Shown: piece after piece, positions 54,542 through 62,711 of the stretch
How the letters are laid out: each line of letters begins with the position of its first letter
Numbering within the stretch: position 1 is the first letter of the stretch
From: JABLTI01 sp035528035
Lineage (GTDB): Archaea > Asgardarchaeota > Heimdallarchaeia > JABLTI01
Length of the DNA: 64,000 bases
Assembly (NCBI GenBank): GCA_035528035.1
Contig: DATKZI010000017.1
Span: forward strand, 1 to 64,000
Direction: 5' to 3'
Made by a program: the position numbers and the translations under genes
Notes under the pieces: generated by a model
What the model was told of the DNA's origin: nothing
Database searches by the model: none
Seen by the model: the letters and a program-made list of their open reading frames with translations, nothing else

Positions 54542-54865
54542 ATGAAAGCAGAAAAAATCTTTACCATAGCAAGTTTAGTTACTTTCTTTGCTCTACTTCC
54601 AGCATTAATAATAATTCAAGTAAAAGTTTTGAAACTTATGCCTGAGATAACTTACTTGTTTATTATAATGGATATTCTTCTCGCTGGATTTATGGTATTA
54701 GAACTTGTTTTAATGCTTAGAAAATGGAAAAAAGAAAAGAATCAACCTTCTGAGGATGAAGAGGAAACACCAAAAATTGTTCAGATTGAACAAGAATGGG
54801 ATAAAAACTCAACGAAAGAAGAAGACAATAAAGAACAAACAGAACTAACGAATGATGGTAGATAA
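54542..54865 (+). CDS. Small two-helix membrane protein
   Basis: The ~107-residue protein has two hydrophobic helices (about 5-27 and 37-60) and an acidic, Glu-rich cytoplasmic tail. The start at ATG 54542 is probably leaderless, as no ribosome binding site is seen; a TTG at 54524 is the alternative. It is followed after four bases by the acetyltransferase gene and likely shares its transcript. Confidence 0.55.
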   Translation: MKAEKIFTIASLVTFFALLPALIIIQVKVLKLMPEITYLFIIMDILLAGFMVLELVLMLRKWKKEKNQPSEDEEETPKIVQIEQEWDKNSTKEEDNKEQTELTNDGR

Positions 54866-54869
54866 TATT

Positions 54870-55457
54870 ATGACTGAAGAAAGAAAAAATGTTAGGATCC
54901 ATCCAACAGCAATAGTTGAAGATGGTGCAAAAATAGGCGAAGGAACAAGCATTTGGCACCACGCTCATGTTCGATCAGATAGTATTTTAGGAAAGAACTG
55001 CATACTTGGCAAAGATGTTTATATCGATGCTGGAGTTAAAATAGGTAATGGTGTTAAAATACAAAATAGAGTTTCTGTTTATCATGGAGTAACAATAGGA
55101 AATAATGTTTTCTTAGGACCACATATGGTTTTTACCAATGACTTATACCCCCGAGCATTCAATCAAGAATGGAAAACCGTAGAAACAAAGGTTGGAGATG
55201 GTGTATCAATTGGAGCAAATGCAGTGATCATTTGTGGAGTAACATTGGGTGAATTCTGTATGATTGGTTCAGGTAGTGTAGTAACAAGGGATGTACCACC
55301 ACATGCATTAGTTTTTGGCAATCCAGCTAAAATACGAGGGTATGTTTGTAAATGTGGTTTGAAAAAGTTCCCAATACCTCCTGAAGGAGAAAAAATCGAT
55401 ACTTCAAAATTCATCTGTGAAAATTGTGAGAGAATTATGCAAGGTTGGGTAAAATAG
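54870..55457 (+). CDS. Hexapeptide-repeat acetyltransferase with C-terminal zinc ribbon (WbpD-like)
   Basis: The ~195-residue protein is a left-handed beta-helix: hexapeptide turns run from 'IHPTAIVEDGAKIGEGT' through 'VYHGVTIGNNVFLGPHMVF' (19 residues), which resembles the UDP-2-acetamido-3-amino-glucuronate N-acetyltransferase WbpD. The catalytic His is in 'IWHHAHV' or 'YHG'. Added at the end is a zinc ribbon, 'YVCKCGLKKF' with 'FICENCERI', absent from WbpD itself. It probably acetylates an amino sugar for surface or N-linked glycans. Confidence 0.85.
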   Translation: MTEERKNVRIHPTAIVEDGAKIGEGTSIWHHAHVRSDSILGKNCILGKDVYIDAGVKIGNGVKIQNRVSVYHGVTIGNNVFLGPHMVFTNDLYPRAFNQEWKTVETKVGDGVSIGANAVIICGVTLGEFCMIGSGSVVTRDVPPHALVFGNPAKIRGYVCKCGLKKFPIPPEGEKIDTSKFICENCERIMQGWVK

Positions 55458-55493
55458 CAATTTACCTAACATCTTCTTTTCATGAAAAAACTA

Positions 55494-55531
55494 ATAAAAA
55501 AAAGAAAGAGAAATGGACTATTTATTAGTCC
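55494..55531 (-). terminator. Hairpin terminator overlapping the ribophorin I-like stop
   Basis: GGACTA (55515-55520) pairs with TAGTCC (55526-55531); the TAA stop of the minus-strand gene sits inside this hairpin. A T-run of about eight follows at 55500-55493. Confidence 0.55.
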
Positions 55532-57612
55532 CTGCTTTCATGTTCTATTAAGAGACGTAGATTAATGATTTCTCTGTCTATATCTCGTTCAAATTTCTCG
55601 ATTTGTATTTGATAATCTCTGAGGATTCGAATATAAGCATCTTTTGAGATTTGTTTTTCACGGATATATCTAATTCGTAAGTCTTGAATACTTCGTTCAA
55701 TACTTGTGCGTTTTTCTTCATTGATCTCAATTTTATTGATAACGGCTGAATATTTACGACCTTTTTCTTTCAAGGCTCTCTTAGTTGTATCAAGATTTTT
55801 GACAAGTTCTCGCATTTTACTCTCGAGAATCTTTCTATGTTGATCGTATTCTTTAGCCTTAACCTTCTTTCTTCTTCGATCCTCATCTAAGTCGCCGATT
55901 CTCTTCTGTAAGGCAGTCTTTTCTTCGTACTTCTCTACAAATGATTGGATCAATTCAAGAGGTATTTCCTCTCTTGCTTCTTGAGTAATAATTACTTTCT
56001 GTATTACATCCTTTCTGAGAGTTCTTACACCAATATAAGCAAGGCAAGCTAAGAAGATAACAAATGAGAAAATCAATGGTTGAATGAAATATGCTAAATC
56101 ATTCATAAAATATCCAACGTCAAGAGTAAGGTCATGGAAGGTACTGATGTTTGTTCCAGTGAATGTTATTGTTTGTTTTCTACCTATATTTAAGAAAACA
56201 CCTGTTTTACCTTGTGTATAATCTACACTTTTCCTACCAAAATTAACATATTGGAAATTTGCACCTTGTGGGAGAACGATTGTAAGTTCAAAATTTCGCA
56301 CGTGGAAATCACATTTGGGTATTGCTAATGTTTCCATTAAATACTCAGTTTTATTGTAATTCAAAACATCTTCAAGATTTAATCTATACTTCAAATAATA
56401 TGTTCCAATATCTCCACCCATTAACGGTAAACGTAAATAGGCACTGATTCTATTGTTTTGTACCAATTCAGGAGAGCCCACTTTTTGTTCTAATAGTCCT
56501 AATTCATCAGCTACAGTATAAGATTCCGGTATAACGTTGTTAATCCACATATGAAAACGCGATAAGGCAAATGTGGAATGAAATTGATTTTCATATAAAT
56601 CATAGATTTGTCTATCTTTCTCTGTAGGACCATAACCGAAATTCTTGAGAGTTAATTCTTCGTAAACTTGAATATAATTCCAATTATCTATTACAACAGT
56701 TCGTTTATAGTTTAAAGCTTCAATTGGTGGATAGATTGCAAGAGTGCACCCTATTGTTGCTTTATTAGGATAATCGTTTTTATTCTCTGCAGTATATATT
56801 GCTGTAAAATTAAATGGATCTATGTTGTGTAAGTCTGTAAATATAACAGACGCTCCTCCAATTGTCGCATCTGTAGGGGTTATAGCAGCTGAAATAATTT
56901 CTCCTTCATTGGATTTAGCGAAGGATGAAACACTTCTCTTTATCTCTGTTGATAATAATGGAACTATACTATAATTGAAGTAGCAACCTGTGTAAATATA
57001 ACCTGCATAATCACCAGTTGATGGAACAAATAACTCTGTTGTATAAGGTCTGAGCATTGTAGCATGAACTCTGATTGTATAAGCTGAATTATTATTTAGA
57101 ACAGGAGTTAGTTTTACTGCATAGAAATTATAGTATCTATTACTATATTCTTCATAAACCTCAGTATTGTTTAATTTATAAGCTCCTGTATTATCTACTT
57201 CACCATCCTCGTCTTCATGAATCCACATTGTTTGAGCTTGTATGTGAACTAAATTCCTACCCCAAATGTTTGGTAAAGCAAATCGGAAAACGGGCATTGT
57301 GATGTTATCATTCTTAATAATTGAATAAGTATCATTTACTGTTACATAACCAAAATCAAGAAGAGTAACTAATCTTGTAGTATTAACATTTAGATCCCAC
57401 AAAGCTAAACTAGGAAGATTTGTGTCATTATAGGCTTGTAGGACAAAAGAATTATCTGTACTCAGTTCTGCTTCTTTTAAATAAGAAGGAAGAACTGCTT
57501 CATTATTTGGTTGGTTTTTCCAACCACTGTTTACTTGAGCCAATGTAACTACATTTAATGCTATAATCATTAGTGCAAAGATAATTAGCACTTTGTTTTT
57601 CCGACTTGTCAT
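55525..57612 (-). CDS. Ribophorin I (OST1)-like membrane protein
   Basis: The ~695-residue protein has a signal sequence, a ~500-residue extracytoplasmic region of beta-rich repeats, one membrane helix (about 508-532) and a ~160-residue cytoplasmic coiled coil. The second half of the outer region matches ribophorin I in order: 'KRTVVIDNWNYIQVYEEL' (compare REIEVSHWGNIAVEE), 'RLPLMGGDIGTYYLKYRLN' (19; compare RFPLFGGWKTHYIVGYN), 'LTIVLPQGAN' (compare VKIILPEGAK), and the final strand-helix junction. The human protein likewise ends in a membrane helix plus coiled coil. In eukaryotes it is a non-catalytic subunit of oligosaccharyltransferase. The start at ATG 57612 has AGGTT 6 bases upstream. 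Confidence 0.8.
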   Translation of the reverse strand: MTSRKNKVLIIFALMIIALNVVTLAQVNSGWKNQPNNEAVLPSYLKEAELSTDNSFVLQAYNDTNLPSLALWDLNVNTTRLVTLLDFGYVTVNDTYSIIKNDNITMPVFRFALPNIWGRNLVHIQAQTMWIHEDEDGEVDNTGAYKLNNTEVYEEYSNRYYNFYAVKLTPVLNNNSAYTIRVHATMLRPYTTELFVPSTGDYAGYIYTGCYFNYSIVPLLSTEIKRSVSSFAKSNEGEIISAAITPTDATIGGASVIFTDLHNIDPFNFTAIYTAENKNDYPNKATIGCTLAIYPPIEALNYKRTVVIDNWNYIQVYEELTLKNFGYGPTEKDRQIYDLYENQFHSTFALSRFHMWINNVIPESYTVADELGLLEQKVGSPELVQNNRISAYLRLPLMGGDIGTYYLKYRLNLEDVLNYNKTEYLMETLAIPKCDFHVRNFELTIVLPQGANFQYVNFGRKSVDYTQGKTGVFLNIGRKQTITFTGTNISTFHDLTLDVGYFMNDLAYFIQPLIFSFVIFLACLAYIGVRTLRKDVIQKVIITQEAREEIPLELIQSFVEKYEEKTALQKRIGDLDEDRRRKKVKAKEYDQHRKILESKMRELVKNLDTTKRALKEKGRKYSAVINKIEINEEKRTSIERSIQDLRIRYIREKQISKDAYIRILRDYQIQIEKFERDIDREIINLRLLIEHESRD

Positions 57613-57820
57613 GTTCATAACCTTTCTTATTCTAGGTGATATAATAGCGATACTCTGCTATTTTTAACTTTTTACTAATATTTGTTTCTCTTTTTTCAAG
57701 ATTAAGAGATTAAAATCTTTTTGATGATATGGAGTTTTATCAGTTTAAAGGTTTACGAAAGAAATTACAATTTAAATTAATCTATTATAAAGAATGAAAT
57801 AAAAGAAAAAGTTGAAGAAA

Positions 57821-58324
57821 TTAACCAGCAAATCTTGTTATAAGGTTCTTTCTTCCAGAGCGTTGTAATTTTTCCGCGGTTGCTTTTCGACAAGCATCAT
57901 TACATCTAGAATTAGATAATGCCTCGGTTTTCTTTGAGATACCTTTGAGTAGTTTAGCCATTTGAATAATATTTGGCACAATGGAGGAAATTTTAGCATT
58001 ACGTTCTAACACGACAGCAAAAATCTTATCAGTACCTATCTTCGAAACACCCACTAGTATATCTTCTGGCGCAATGAATTGTACATTAGCTTCAGGAGGT
58101 AAGATAAAATCAATTTGATTACCAACTAATCCTAATAGTGATTTAAGAGCTGTTAGTCCAACTTCGCCATTTTCATTCTTTGAACTTGTGAAGATAGAAT
58201 TTCCGAATAAATTATAGATGCCTATACCCAGAACTTCTTCATTATATCCCATGAATTGACCTAAGCTTAAGCTAATGTCACCTTCAGTGGTTATAGCAGC
58301 AAGTTCTGCATCGATTTGTTCCAA
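57821..58324 (-). CDS. Possible roadblock/longin-type regulatory protein
   Basis: I take TTG 58324 as start because GAGGTG lies 8 bases upstream; a TTG at 58351 would put that site inside the gene. The ~167-residue protein has an N-terminal helix, then beta-alpha-beta segments ('VLGIGIYNLFGNSIF', 'KIFAVVLERNAKIS') and the helix 'SIVPNIIQMAKLL', a plausible roadblock/LC7 arrangement. The C-terminal ~30 residues are basic with two cysteines. The family is not certain. It is upstream of the ribophorin I-like gene, 208 bases away. Confidence 0.5.
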   Translation of the reverse strand: MEQIDAELAAITTEGDISLSLGQFMGYNEEVLGIGIYNLFGNSIFTSSKNENGEVGLTALKSLLGLVGNQIDFILPPEANVQFIAPEDILVGVSKIGTDKIFAVVLERNAKISSIVPNIIQMAKLLKGISKKTEALSNSRCNDACRKATAEKLQRSGRKNLITRFAG

Positions 58325-58599
58325 TAGTTTGTTCACCTCAGCAAACTCCAACTAATTAGTCTACTATCATTAGTATGGAGTCTAATCCTCTTTTAATACA
58401 GTGAATATTCCCAGCTGTACCGAGATATTACATAGATAGAGACCTTGTAACTAGTTCTAATTTATGGCAAATTTCCTAATAAAAATCTTCTGGGGATGAA
58501 TTTTTATGAGAAAATTCCACCTTCTAGTATTTATTATCTCAAATTTATTTTTATTGAAAGAAAAAGATAGTTAAAATTATTTAATATTGTATAAATGGA

Positions 58600-59160
58600 T
58601 TATAAATCAATTTTTCTTGTTTCACTTTTTATTTTTCCTTGATTATTAATGAAAAATCGATTTATTATTAATTCATTTTGTAAAATACTTATTGTTATTA
58701 TACCAGTATCAACTGTCCAGTAGGATCCCCCAGACGCTCCTGAAGAAGTTCCAGGATTAAGGATTACAGTTTCTGAATCGAAATTAAATTGGCATTTATG
58801 TGAATGCCCTGTAAATAACACTTTTACTTCCAATTCTTCTGCTACTTTTTTTAGCTGTTTAATATCTCCTCGTGGAGAAATATCTGTACCATGATAAACA
58901 CCAAATTTTATTCCATCAATTTCGAATGTCGGTTTATCAGGCAATGGAAACTGATCCATATTACCTTTACAAGCTATGAGATTATCCTTTTTTTTCAAAT
59001 AGAGCTCAAAGTGTTTCACAACTGCTGGAATTGTATAATCTCCTGTTAAAACAATATAATCCCATTTTTTACTTTCAAGGACAAGCTGAAAGGTAGGATG
59101 AAGCATTGCTGCCCGAGAGGGGATATGTAAATCACCAGCAACAAAGATAGTTTTAGTCAT
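58600..59160 (-). CDS. Calcineurin-like phosphoesterase, YfcE/Vps29-like
   Basis: The 186-residue enzyme has 'FVAGDLHIPSR' (metal ligands D, H), 'IVLTGDY', 'ACKGNMDQ' (N and H-equivalent), 'VYHGTDISPRGD' and 'LFTGHSHKCQF'. The closest layout is the YfcE/MJ0936 group, to which eukaryotic retromer subunit Vps29 belongs ('LGDLHIP' is shared word for word). The metal ligands are kept, so it is probably an active phosphodiesterase, unlike Vps29. Confidence 0.88.
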   Translation of the reverse strand: MTKTIFVAGDLHIPSRAAMLHPTFQLVLESKKWDYIVLTGDYTIPAVVKHFELYLKKKDNLIACKGNMDQFPLPDKPTFEIDGIKFGVYHGTDISPRGDIKQLKKVAEELEVKVLFTGHSHKCQFNFDSETVILNPGTSSGASGGSYWTVDTGIITISILQNELIINRFFINNQGKIKSETRKIDL

Positions 59161-59198
59161 TTTAACCAGCTGTATTGAGAATTATAATTGAGAAATGG

Positions 59199-59272
59199 TA
59201 GGTCCGGGCGGAGTCGAACCGCCGTCTGGAATTCCAAAGACTCCAATGATTGGCCAGCTACACTACGGACCT
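59199..59272 (-). tRNA. tRNA-Gln (TTG)
   Basis: Read on the minus strand the acceptor AGGTCCG (59272-59266) pairs with CGGACCT (59206-59200), with A at 59199 as discriminator. The anticodon arm is GGAGT-CTTTGGA-ATTCC, giving anticodon TTG. The T arm is GGCGG-TTCGACT-CCGCC. There is no intron and no encoded CCA. The D stem has about three pairs. Confidence 0.92.
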
Positions 59273-59307
59273 ATAGAAGTTCTTCGAGTTTTTTTTCGTT
59301 TTTTGTT

Positions 59308-59319
59308 TTTTAAAAGGTT
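59308..59319 (-). promoter_or_regulatory. TATA box of tRNA-Gln
   Basis: Minus-strand ACCTTTTAAAAA is centred ~40 bases before the tRNA 5' end, with the purine/AC-rich upstream edge expected of a BRE. Confidence 0.45.
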
Positions 59320-59456
59320 ATCCTTTGGTTTTTTTAATACTCTTCTTTACATAAATTTCTTTATGATGTAAAAAGCAATAAATAAATTCTTTTCTTTTTA
59401 TTTCTCTGCAATAAAATTCTAAAAAGAATGAATTTATATTAATAATTATTAAGTTA

Positions 59457-60764
59457 TTAATCCAATCCTTTTGAGATTCCTAGTTCATCCCAAAATTCAT
59501 TAGGATCATCTTCATCCTCATCACGGAATTTTACTTTTCTTTCTCTATCAACATTCTGTTTATCTTTTAATCGGTTCCGTAAATCTCTGATAGTAATGTG
59601 CTTATCTTCACTTATCCAAGGATCTTGTTCTTGAGATAATACTAGTGGACTACTGATAGTGCTAACATCACCAACGATATCATAAGGTGGTATAGATATA
59701 TTCGATTGTTTCTTTCGAAGGCCTATTAATTGATCACTTTCTACACCAGATATTACTATTGTAATTCGTAGTAAATCGCCTAATTCATGATCCACCTTAG
59801 TTCCCCAGATTATTTCAGCATTTGGCTGGATTTGTCTTCTAATGATTTCTACAACACTACTTGCCTCTTTTAAGGTCATTTTTGCTCCGCCAGTGACATT
59901 AATCAATGCTGCGGTGCCTGTTTTATAATTAACAGAAATCAATGGATTTGACAATGCTTTAGCAACAGCTTTTACTGCACGATCTTCACCTTTTGCTTCA
60001 CCAACTCCACAAACAGTTACTCCACCTTTTACAATTATTGATTTCAAATCAGCATAGTCAACTGATATTATCCCTGGTTGAGTCACTGTATTAATTATTG
60101 AATGGATATAGTTGGCTAAAACTTCATCAGCTACACTAAACGCTTCCTCAATTGGCAAATCTGGAACTATTTTAAGTAACATATCATTTTCAATGATTAC
60201 TACAGTATCAGAATACTTTCGTAATTCCTCCAACCCTTTTTGAGCGGTTCCCTTTCTACTTCCTTCATGGGTAAAAGGTAATGTAACTACGCTAATAACA
60301 ATAGCACCAGAAGCTTTAGCTGCTTCAGCTATGACTGGCATAGCACCTGTGCCAGTTCCCCCACCTAAACCACATGTTAAGAAAATGATATCTGAATCTG
60401 ATACTATTCTTTGGATTTCTTTGTAGGATTCTTCTGCTGCTGCTTGTCCTTTTTCAGGTTTCCCACCACTACCTAACCCTCGAGTGGTTTGTCTACCAAT
60501 TAATAATGTTGAATCACATTTAACTGAATCCAAATGTTGAAGATCGGTATTTATACAAATACACAAGGCATCTTTTATACCTGTAGACATAAGACGATTA
60601 ACAGTATTATTTCCACCGCCTCCAACACCTATGACATAACAATTAGTTTTACCTAATGGTTTTTTCACAATAGGTGGAGGATTCCCTCTATTTATATCCT
60701 CAACGTATTTTTTTAGACCTGAATGGTCATTTTCAAAAGTATCATTATATCCTGATCGTTCCAA
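59457..60764 (-). CDS. ftsZ: Cell-division GTPase FtsZ
   Basis: The 435-residue protein has a ~40-residue N-terminal extension, then the tubulin-family GTPase: 'VIGVGGGGNNTVNRL' (44-58), 'LTCGLGGGTGTGAMP' with GGGTGTG at 134-140, and 'FTHEGSRKGTAQKGLEEL'. The C-terminal domain is followed by a ~80-residue charged tail. It polymerises into the division ring. The start is TTG at 60764 without a clear ribosome binding site. It is adjacent to tRNA-Gln and the putative mobile-element border. Confidence 0.93.
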   Translation of the reverse strand: MERSGYNDTFENDHSGLKKYVEDINRGNPPPIVKKPLGKTNCYVIGVGGGGNNTVNRLMSTGIKDALCICINTDLQHLDSVKCDSTLLIGRQTTRGLGSGGKPEKGQAAAEESYKEIQRIVSDSDIIFLTCGLGGGTGTGAMPVIAEAAKASGAIVISVVTLPFTHEGSRKGTAQKGLEELRKYSDTVVIIENDMLLKIVPDLPIEEAFSVADEVLANYIHSIINTVTQPGIISVDYADLKSIIVKGGVTVCGVGEAKGEDRAVKAVAKALSNPLISVNYKTGTAALINVTGGAKMTLKEASSVVEIIRRQIQPNAEIIWGTKVDHELGDLLRITIVISGVESDQLIGLRKKQSNISIPPYDIVGDVSTISSPLVLSQEQDPWISEDKHITIRDLRNRLKDKQNVDRERKVKFRDEDEDDPNEFWDELGISKGLD

Positions 60765-60812
60765 GCAGCAGCACCGTTACGATAATTTTTTCAGCTATTC
60801 TTTTAGACAAAT

Positions 60813-60857
60813 TGAGATGATAGGTGAACCTACATTAGCTCACCAATTATTATCTCA
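60813..60857. promoter_or_regulatory. Nested inverted repeat in the divergent ftsZ/RHH region
   Basis: TGAGAT (60813-60818) pairs with ATCTCA (60852-60857), and inside it GGTGA (60823-60827) with TCACC (60840-60844). It lies between divergent ftsZ and the ribbon-helix-helix gene, so an operator is plausible. Confidence 0.4.
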
Positions 60858-60933
60858 TAATAAACTGGTAATTATTTATTCAAAAGTCAATGTGTTATCT
60901 ACAATCCTATCAAGGTAATACGCTGATATGTCC

Positions 60934-60945
60934 GAACGGGCGTTC
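60934..60945. repeat. Perfect 12-base inverted repeat
   Basis: GAACG-GG-CGTTC is an uninterrupted dyad about 93 bases before the ribbon-helix-helix start. Such a dyad could be an operator or an accessory recombination site; there is no direct proof. Confidence 0.35.
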
Positions 60946-61037
60946 CAACAACATTTTTGAAGGAAAAGAAGTAAATTTCCTATATGTATCAGGTCCGGCT
61001 AGGGAATTCTGATTCACATAGGAGCTCAAGATATGTT

Positions 61038-61595
61038 ATGTCAAACTCAAATAAAGAAGTTTCTGATGACTCAGCAGTAATGAAAGATGCCAGAATTGAA
61101 TTTAGGATCAGCACAAAAGAGAAAGAAATTTTTGAAGAACAAGCAAAAAATAATAAAATGAGCCTATCAGAATATATTATTTCTATTCTGAGAGCAGATG
61201 TTTTGAAACAGGATATGCTGGAAAATCTAACACCAGGAGGACAAGGAGATTATTCAATCATTCTCAGAAGGATTGATCAATTGGAACAAGCATTGAATCA
61301 AGATCTAGAGGAGAATACTTCCATTCTAAAAGAATTAAGTAAAGAACATCGAGAGGACTTGCTTATGAGTAATATTAGAGATAAGGTCTATTGGATGCTA
61401 CTACAAACACAATTTCAAAAAAATACTCACAAAGAAATTAAAGAATTACTCATACAAAAAGATCTAACATTACAGGAATTTCTAGAAGAATCTCCTGGGC
61501 GAATGTTTACTGCTTTAGATCTTGCGTTAGAAAAATTACAAGAAGATAACATCTGTATCCTTTCAGAAAGAGGAAAAGTTTTGTGGAAAAAATAA
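61038..61595 (+). CDS. Ribbon-helix-helix protein, MobC/plasmid-regulator-like
   Basis: The ~185-residue protein (start at ATG 61038, AGGAG ~14 bases upstream) has an N-terminal ribbon-helix-helix: 'ARIEFRISTKEKEIFEEQA' (19 residues) then 'KMSLSEYIISILR'. This is the layout of plasmid mobilisation/partition accessory and DUF1778-type DNA-binding proteins. A coiled coil (about 65-110) and a helical C-terminus follow ('DKVYWMLLQTQFQK', a wHTH-like end). It converges on the integrase, 10 bases apart, and may control the HerA-integrase operon. Confidence 0.7.
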   Translation: MSNSNKEVSDDSAVMKDARIEFRISTKEKEIFEEQAKNNKMSLSEYIISILRADVLKQDMLENLTPGGQGDYSIILRRIDQLEQALNQDLEENTSILKELSKEHREDLLMSNIRDKVYWMLLQTQFQKNTHKEIKELLIQKDLTLQEFLEESPGRMFTALDLALEKLQEDNICILSERGKVLWKK

Positions 61596-61605
61596 AAAAA
61601 AAGAA

Positions 61606-62529
61606 TTATGAAAAGGAAACGATCGTTTTTCCCTTCATAGCTTTTTTGTATGCTTGTTGTTTTTCTTTTTCTTTAATCCCTAAATAAATGAGTGTTGTTT
61701 GAATGCTTGAATGACCAAGTAACCAGGCTATGAGATAAATATCAATACCAAGATCAAAGAATAGGATCGAAGCAAAAGTTCGGCGAAGTCGATGGGCATG
61801 AACTCTAAAGTCCAACCTTTTGGTGATGCGAACATAGTAATCTTGAAGCCAAGCTTTACTGACTTTTCTTCCGGTGTTTTTATTGATCAAGAAATGATCT
61901 TCAGTTGAATTCAAGGGAAGCATTTTTTGTCTCATCTGTAACATTTGTTTAAGAGCTGAAAGTTGATATTCGAGAATAGGTATTCTGCGGGTTTTTCTGC
62001 CTTTACCTTTATGAATTGTAATGAGTTCTTTCTCGAAGTCAATATCTTGAACTTTTAGATTTAAAATTTCGGAAATCCTAAAACCAAAATTGAGGAGAGT
62101 TAGAGTAGCAATCTTAAGACTAGAATGACAATTGGTTTCTTCAAGGAGTTGGGTAATTTGTTCTTTAGATAATCTAGTCTTCTCTTCACCAATTTCAAAT
62201 TTAAAATTCTCAACATATTTCCTTAAGCGTTTCACTTCAATAGCTGAATAATGACCTTCATCAGCAGCAAATTCATAAAAATAGAGGATGTATTTGAGAT
62301 AAGTTTTGAAGGAGATCCTTTCTATCCGGAGCTTTTCATTTTTGTTTTCAACTTTAAATTCAGCATAAGCAATTAGGTCAGTCAATGTTGCTGTTAAGAG
62401 AGTTTTGGACCGTTGTTGCAAGAATTGAGCATATCGAGAGATCGATCTTTCCCGTTTATATTGAGAATGCCTTGATAATGTAGCTATGCTGGAAAGATAA
62501 GAAAAAAAAATCTCAGAAGATTTAGTCAT
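61606..62529 (-). CDS. Tyrosine recombinase (XerC/integrase family)
   Basis: The 307-residue enzyme has a complete active site: R151 in 'GFRISEIL', a Lys in 'KGKGRKTRR' (174-178), H246-x2-R249 in 'HAHRLRRTFAS', H273 in 'LGHSSIQTT' and the nucleophile Y282 in 'LIYLG'. The N-terminal SAM-like core-binding domain covers about 5-110. It could integrate or excise the neighbouring element or resolve dimers. Its ATG overlaps the preceding small gene's stop by 4 bases (ATGA), so they are coupled. Confidence 0.92.
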   Translation of the reverse strand: MTKSSEIFFSYLSSIATLSRHSQYKRERSISRYAQFLQQRSKTLLTATLTDLIAYAEFKVENKNEKLRIERISFKTYLKYILYFYEFAADEGHYSAIEVKRLRKYVENFKFEIGEEKTRLSKEQITQLLEETNCHSSLKIATLTLLNFGFRISEILNLKVQDIDFEKELITIHKGKGRKTRRIPILEYQLSALKQMLQMRQKMLPLNSTEDHFLINKNTGRKVSKAWLQDYYVRITKRLDFRVHAHRLRRTFASILFFDLGIDIYLIAWLLGHSSIQTTLIYLGIKEKEKQQAYKKAMKGKTIVSFS

Positions 62530-62711
62530 CGCTTGTTTTCTTGCTCCTTAATCTTCCTAGCTAATACATTGATAGTATTATGCTGCACATCGAGTCGTTT
62601 ATGGGCATTAATCAAAGATTCTTCTAATTTCTTAATTCTTGCAGCATTGTTTTGAGTAAGGTCCTCTTGAAGAATCGCTTCCAAAGGAGATTTAGATTCA
62701 CCGTTATTCAT
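62526..62711 (-). CDS. Small coiled-coil protein in the HerA-integrase operon
   Basis: The ~61-residue protein (ATG at 62711, GGAAGGAT upstream) is one long amphipathic helix after a short N-terminus ('LEAILQEDLTQNNAARIKKL', 20 residues; 'TINVLARKIKEQE'). The ATG overlaps the TGA of the ATPase gene by one base and its own stop overlaps the integrase start by four. It could bridge ATPase and recombinase. No family is recognised. Confidence 0.6.
   Translation of the reverse strand: MNNGESKSPLEAILQEDLTQNNAARIKKLEESLINAHKRLDVQHNTINVLARKIKEQENKR

Noticed and set aside
59199..61040. Possible element attachment site: an eight-base AGGTCCGG near 60991 also occurs at the 3' end of tRNA-Gln.
   Set aside because: The match stops after eight bases and the following sequence differs, so it is too short for an att duplication; the true border may lie beyond 64000.
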